Assembly: GCA_030141605.1 (NCBI GenBank)
Contig: JAQGDQ010000006.1
Coordinates: 1,371,501-1,435,500 of the forward strand
Direction: 5' to 3'
From: Tubiluchus corallicola
Lineage: Eukaryota; Priapulida; Priapulimorpha; Priapulimorphida; Tubiluchidae
DNA length: 64,000 nt
Positions 59,667-64,000 of the stretch are shown piece after piece. Numbering within the stretch: the first letter of the stretch is position 1; each line of letters starts with the position of its first letter. Under the pieces are notes generated by a model. That model was not told where the DNA came from. It saw only the letters and a list, made by a program, of their open reading frames with translations, and did not search any database. The position numbers and the translations under genes were made by a program.

Positions 59667-59973
59667 GTAGGTGTCTCCTTGTAATTTTAAGCTCATAAAT
59701 CATAACGTGATTTTGCTGTGGCTACATGCTCTGGGTTCTATGCAAACTAGTGGTTTTAATTATTTACAAAATAAAGATTATGAATAAATAAAATGTAACT
59801 GTAATGTTAATTGTTAAATGCGGTAACTGCACTCTGCCTCTCTCTTACTCACCCAGTCTCTGTCTCATTCTCCACTTTTTCTCTCTCTACCTGTCACCCT
59901 CTCTCTTTCTCTGACACTCCGTAATTGTACCCTTCTTTTTCTCTCCAACTCTCTCTTCGTCTCCCCCTCTCTC

Positions 59974-60112
<139 letters not shown>

Positions 60113-60125
60113 TCTTCCTCTCTTC

Positions 60126-60990
60126 TGATTATATTACCAAGAAGTTGAAAGACATTCCGGTGAAAGTAGAGTAATTCCCAACTTTCATTCGACTCCACCC
60201 GACAAGACGAATGTTAAATATTCCCGTTCACGCGATGTTTGACAAAGTCTGTCTGAGTCCATCCGACTTTTTGTCTGGCATTGTTAACATTTATCCGACT
60301 TCATGCGACAGTCCAATTTTGTCGGATCCTGTAAATCAGGCATTAGGGGTCATTCATTAACTAAAGATGATCAAACTTGAAAGTTTTTGAAAAAATTACA
60401 ATTTTTTCTTTAAACTGCAGTTTTAGTTCCCATAGTATGCGTGCTACAAAAAGTAAGCACAATCGTTTCGCACTCCTATGACCATGGTGCTTTGGCTTCG
60501 TGGATTGTAAATGGCAGACAATAGTAATTTTGTGCTTTTCTTGTTTACCAAGGCCAGTCAAAGCTTTCTTGGGAAGTCAAAGAACATCTGCCTTCTGTAA
60601 CTTCACTTGAACATATTACACTGCCATCTGCTTTAAACATATTACAAATTTGTGAATTTTTATTGGCTATTCAGACTGCAGTAGATTTCTTAGAAATGTT
60701 TGTTAATCATCAAGATTTTTCGTGACAGTCTCACCTTCAAATAAATCTGTGGGTTGATGGCAGTTTCTATTATTGATTAAGCTATAAGTTTTCAACAGTA
60801 TTGAAGGTAGTAATCCTTACTGATTAAATGACACTGGTTCTCTTCTGTGAATCCATTTGTAATTGGCTAATTGCTTATCAGGTGTCAAATGCCATAATCG
60901 ATTCCATCTTGTCACTTATGTGTGTCAGTAGAGCACTCATTAACAACTAATTACATGGTGGGTTGCCAGGCACTTGGATTATATTATCTA
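60126..60990. other. Intron or intergenic DNA, no feature recognised
   Basis: Downstream of the (TC)n array. A short run of ATCCGAC and GTCGGAT motifs (60190-60330: CCGACAAGACG, CATCCGACTTTTTGTC, GTCGGATCC) suggests an unclassified inverted-repeat remnant. No exon of the NIT gene was found here. Confidence 0.4.
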
Positions 60991-60991
60991 A

Positions 60992-63900
60992 TTAAGGCCC
61001 ATGTCCCACGAAAGCCGAGAGGAGAAAAAGACGCTTTACAAAAAATGAATATACACTGATCAATGAGTACTATCGCAGTGTCACACAGATGATTCATTTG
61101 CCTACCGCAAAGCGTTTGCCTTAATTCACTGTACGCTCCTTGTAAGCTGTTTTGGGCACTTCGTAAGGCGCCTTATCATGAAATGAATTTGGCTATTAAT
61201 TTCATTTGCCATAAGACGTTTTTTGCTTATTGCTAACATGAAAATTAATGTAATTAAGCTTTTCTTCTAAGCACTGTTCATTTATGTAATAAGAATTCAT
61301 ACACCGATCTAACATAAACATTAAAAAGTACTTTTAATCCACTAGACTTACGAGTGCTATATTATTAGTAACAATACACATAAGAAACGTATACTACACA
61401 CAGTAGGCAACATACCAGTCAGTTATATTATACAATACATGCGACTGACAATCTGTTATTCCTTGAAAAAGAAATCTGTTATTCTGTGTTAACCAATAAC
61501 AAATCTTACTTAAACAGTCATTAATAAAATTTGATATTAATACAAATATTTGACAATAAACTGTTCTATTATATTAACGCATTATCTAATCGCTGTGTGT
61601 GAACACGAAAGAAACTTTTCCCTTAAATTTCTAATCTTACAGCGAGGCTTTTTAAATAATGACGGGTAAACACTGTTTTATTCTGTTTGTAGATTGTGTG
61701 GTTTATGATTATGTGTGGTTTCAGCCTACTGTGCAAAGGTGATTTCAGCCTTCTGTACTAAGTTACTAGTGAACATGTTGCAATAAATGTTTAGATTATA
61801 GTATTTTGTTGTTTGTGATTTGAAATAAGCGAATACTCTTTCACTTCGCCTACTGCTATAGATGTGTATGACCTACATTGTTCGTTTGTGCTTTGTTTTT
61901 TAACACTTTGCATTACGAACCATAATGCAACCGGATTCAGTGGTTGGCTAATTTTTGACATTTTGAATGATCCAAAAATCTGATTCGCGTTCTCGTTAAA
62001 AACAGATTATGGCAAACACCTTGCTAGTTACACAGAGCAAGGACCTAATGGCTTACGGATTATGGATTACGGCTTGTTCCTAGTGCCCTTCTCTGTGTGA
62101 CACGGGCCTTACATGTACATTGTACTAACAGTGCACATAATGTTAGAGCACCGTTAATAAGTTACGGCTCATGTTGTGGAGATCCACTAGAATTAAATAG
62201 AATATTGTAGAATGTTCTATAGTATAGTAGAACAATCTTCTTACCTTGTACAAGTTTCAAGAACTTTCTATTTCTAGATTATTCCTTGGCACTGCTGGCC
62301 ACTGGAGTTTATTCTCTCACATTCTCATGTATCCTCGTATTCTCAGATACCCTTTAACGTTTCCAGATTATCACATTTACTGTATACATTTCGCGTTCCT
62401 TCATACTTTTGTGTTGTAGAATTCTCACATAATAAACTAGTTTAATTTGACGTTGTGTTTTCTGGTTTTTTCTACGTGCCTTCCTAGAGAAACAAAACTT
62501 AACAGCTCGCAATACTCAGTTGAATTTTACTGTCTAGCTGGAAAAAGATATGAATCAGTGAACTAGTGCCATCTGTTGTTAAATATTAGATTCGAGGTCA
62601 ACATTTCTGAACTTGGGTTGTACTTTTGAGGATATCTGCTAAACTAAAAATGCCTTGCACACACGAGTAGTTTCTCAGAGCACAGGGGAATTCTAGCAAT
62701 TTAGTAAGCAGCTAAAATTAAGATTAATATGTTTGATACTCTCATCTCTGAAATGTAAAGTGAACTAAAAAGTATTTTGCGGTGTTTGCAAGCAGCATCA
62801 ATATAAACATTAAAGAAAGTATAAAGACGGATTTCAAGGTACATGTAACACTGAGAAAAGCGAGCAAGCTGTAATCCATAATCTGTGAGCCATAAAGTGT
62901 CTTGCATCTTCCGTACGACACATGTCATAATCCGTGGTAAGGTCCTTGCTCCGTGTAACTAGCAAGGCGTTTGCCATCATCTGTTTTTTGGCAGATGCAC
63001 GAATCAGTTTTCTGAATTATTCAAAATGTCAAAAATTAGCCAACCACTGGTTGCATTATGGTTCATAATGCAGCATATTAAAAAACAAAAGCACAAAAGA
63101 ACAATGTGGGTAAGACACATTTATAGCAAGCAGTAGGCGAAGTGAAGGAGAATTCACTTATTTTAAACCACATGCGACAAGGTACTATAATCTATAAATT
63201 TATTTCACGATGTTCACTAGTATCTTAGTATAGAAGTAGAAAACCACCATTTGTATAGTAGGCTGAAACGACACATAATCTGAAACCACACAGTCTACAA
63301 ACGGAATAAAACAGTGCTTGCTCGTCCATATTAAAAAAGCCTCGCTGTAAGCTTAGAAATTTACGGGAAAAGTCTGTTTCATGTTCACGTACAGATGACT
63401 AGATAATGCGTTAATATAATAGAACGGTTTAATTGGCAAATATTTTATTCAAATTTTATTAACGACTGTTTAAGTAATGTTACTTATTGGTCACTACAGA
63501 AAAACAAATTTCTTTTTCTAGGAACAACAGATTGTCAGTCGCATGCATTGTATAATATGATTGATTAACATGCTGCCTTTTGGGTGTAATATACGTTTCT
63601 TGTGAGTATTTTTGGGTAATAATACAGTAGTCGTAAATAAGTGTAAAGGGTTAAAAATACTTTTTAATGTTTACGTTAGGTCGGTGTTATGAATTCTTAT
63701 GATATTTATAAATGAACTGGGTATAGAACAAAGCTTAGTTACGCTAATTTTCACTTTAGCGATAAGCAAAAAACACCTTATGCAAATGAAATTAATGGCA
63801 AAATTCATTTCACAATAAGGCGCCTTATGAAGTGCCCAAAACGACTTGCAAAGAGCGTACCGTGGATTATGGCAAACGTCTTACAGTAGGCAAACTGAGG

Positions 63901-64000
63901 TAGGCGGCAAATGACAAATGGATCATCTTGTGACAGGACTCGTTGATCAGTGTTGTATATTCATTTTTTATAAGGTGACCTTTTCTATTCACTGCTTACG
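60992..64000. mobile_element. ~3-kb inverted repeat of a TIR element, right end outside the window
   Basis: The left arm, about 61010-62050, is matched by the inverse of about 62935-63995, with a central ~870-base segment. Matching landmarks: AAGGCGCCTTAT (61165 and 63821); GGCAAACGTCTTACAGTAGG against its inverse near 61110; CACTTCGCCTACTGC (61852) with its inverse near 63130; and GCAAGGACCTAATGG (62037) with its inverse near 62935. The left terminus AAGGCCCATGTCCCAC (60997) also pairs with GTGACACGGGCCTT at 62098-62111. The left arm may therefore be a complete element of about 1.1 kb, and the right arm a second inverted copy. Subterminal TAATCCGTAA and TAATCCATAA motifs repeat. No transposase seen. 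Confidence 0.75.

Overview
This window is nuclear DNA from an animal. It is AT-rich and gene-sparse. Genes are split by introns with GT/AG borders, poly(A) signals follow stop codons, and a CR1/L2-type LINE, many cut-and-paste (TIR) transposon remnants, microsatellites and a tRNA-derived SINE are present. A vasa gene with CCHC zinc knuckles and a NIT-domain receptor point to a non-vertebrate, probably non-insect, invertebrate. The species cannot be fixed from sequence alone.

Layout: (1) 0.8-2.7 kb, + strand: the last four coding exons of an SLC4A1-3-type anion exchanger. (2) 4.8-9.0 kb: a long but decayed LINE with a PHD-finger ORF1, an endonuclease/reverse transcriptase ORF2 and a (TAC)n tail. 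(3) 12.3-23.2 kb, +: a complete six-exon UBE2T (Fanconi-pathway E2). Its 5.7-kb third intron hosts a single-exon ankyrin-repeat gene on the opposite strand (17.5-19.6 kb). (4) 24.1-30.2 kb, -: a six-exon gene for an 11-finger C2H2 protein. One intron carries a pogo-like deletion element that still encodes a transposase C-terminus with a PIP-box-like motif. (5) 30.5-44 kb: no convincing gene. It is a patchwork of TIR elements, including three related hAT-like MITEs, pogo/Tigger-like remnants and a 2-kb element with long inverted arms, plus a polypyrimidine tract. (6) 44.6-51.0 kb, +: vasa/DDX4, complete in three coding exons, with the whole helicase core in the last exon. (7) 53-56 kb: a short MITE and a decayed tandem-repeat field. 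(8) 56.2-59.7 kb, +: the first two coding exons of a membrane protein with a NIT sensor domain, most likely a NIT-type guanylate cyclase continuing past the window. (9) 57.4-64 kb: a GC-richer unknown segment, a ~200-bp tandem duplication, GT-rich and (TC)n arrays, and a ~3-kb inverted repeat cut by the window end.

The genes do not form a functional cluster. They are unrelated single genes (ion transport, DNA cross-link repair, transcription or DNA binding, germline RNA helicase, sensory signalling). No prokaryote-like operon, CRISPR array or defence island is present. The most rewarding items are the NIT-domain receptor, the nested ankyrin gene, the transposase-tail fragments in the non-autonomous elements, and the terminal inverted repeat. 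Exon borders were read by hand from splice signals, reading-frame continuity and remembered family sequences, and no database search was run.
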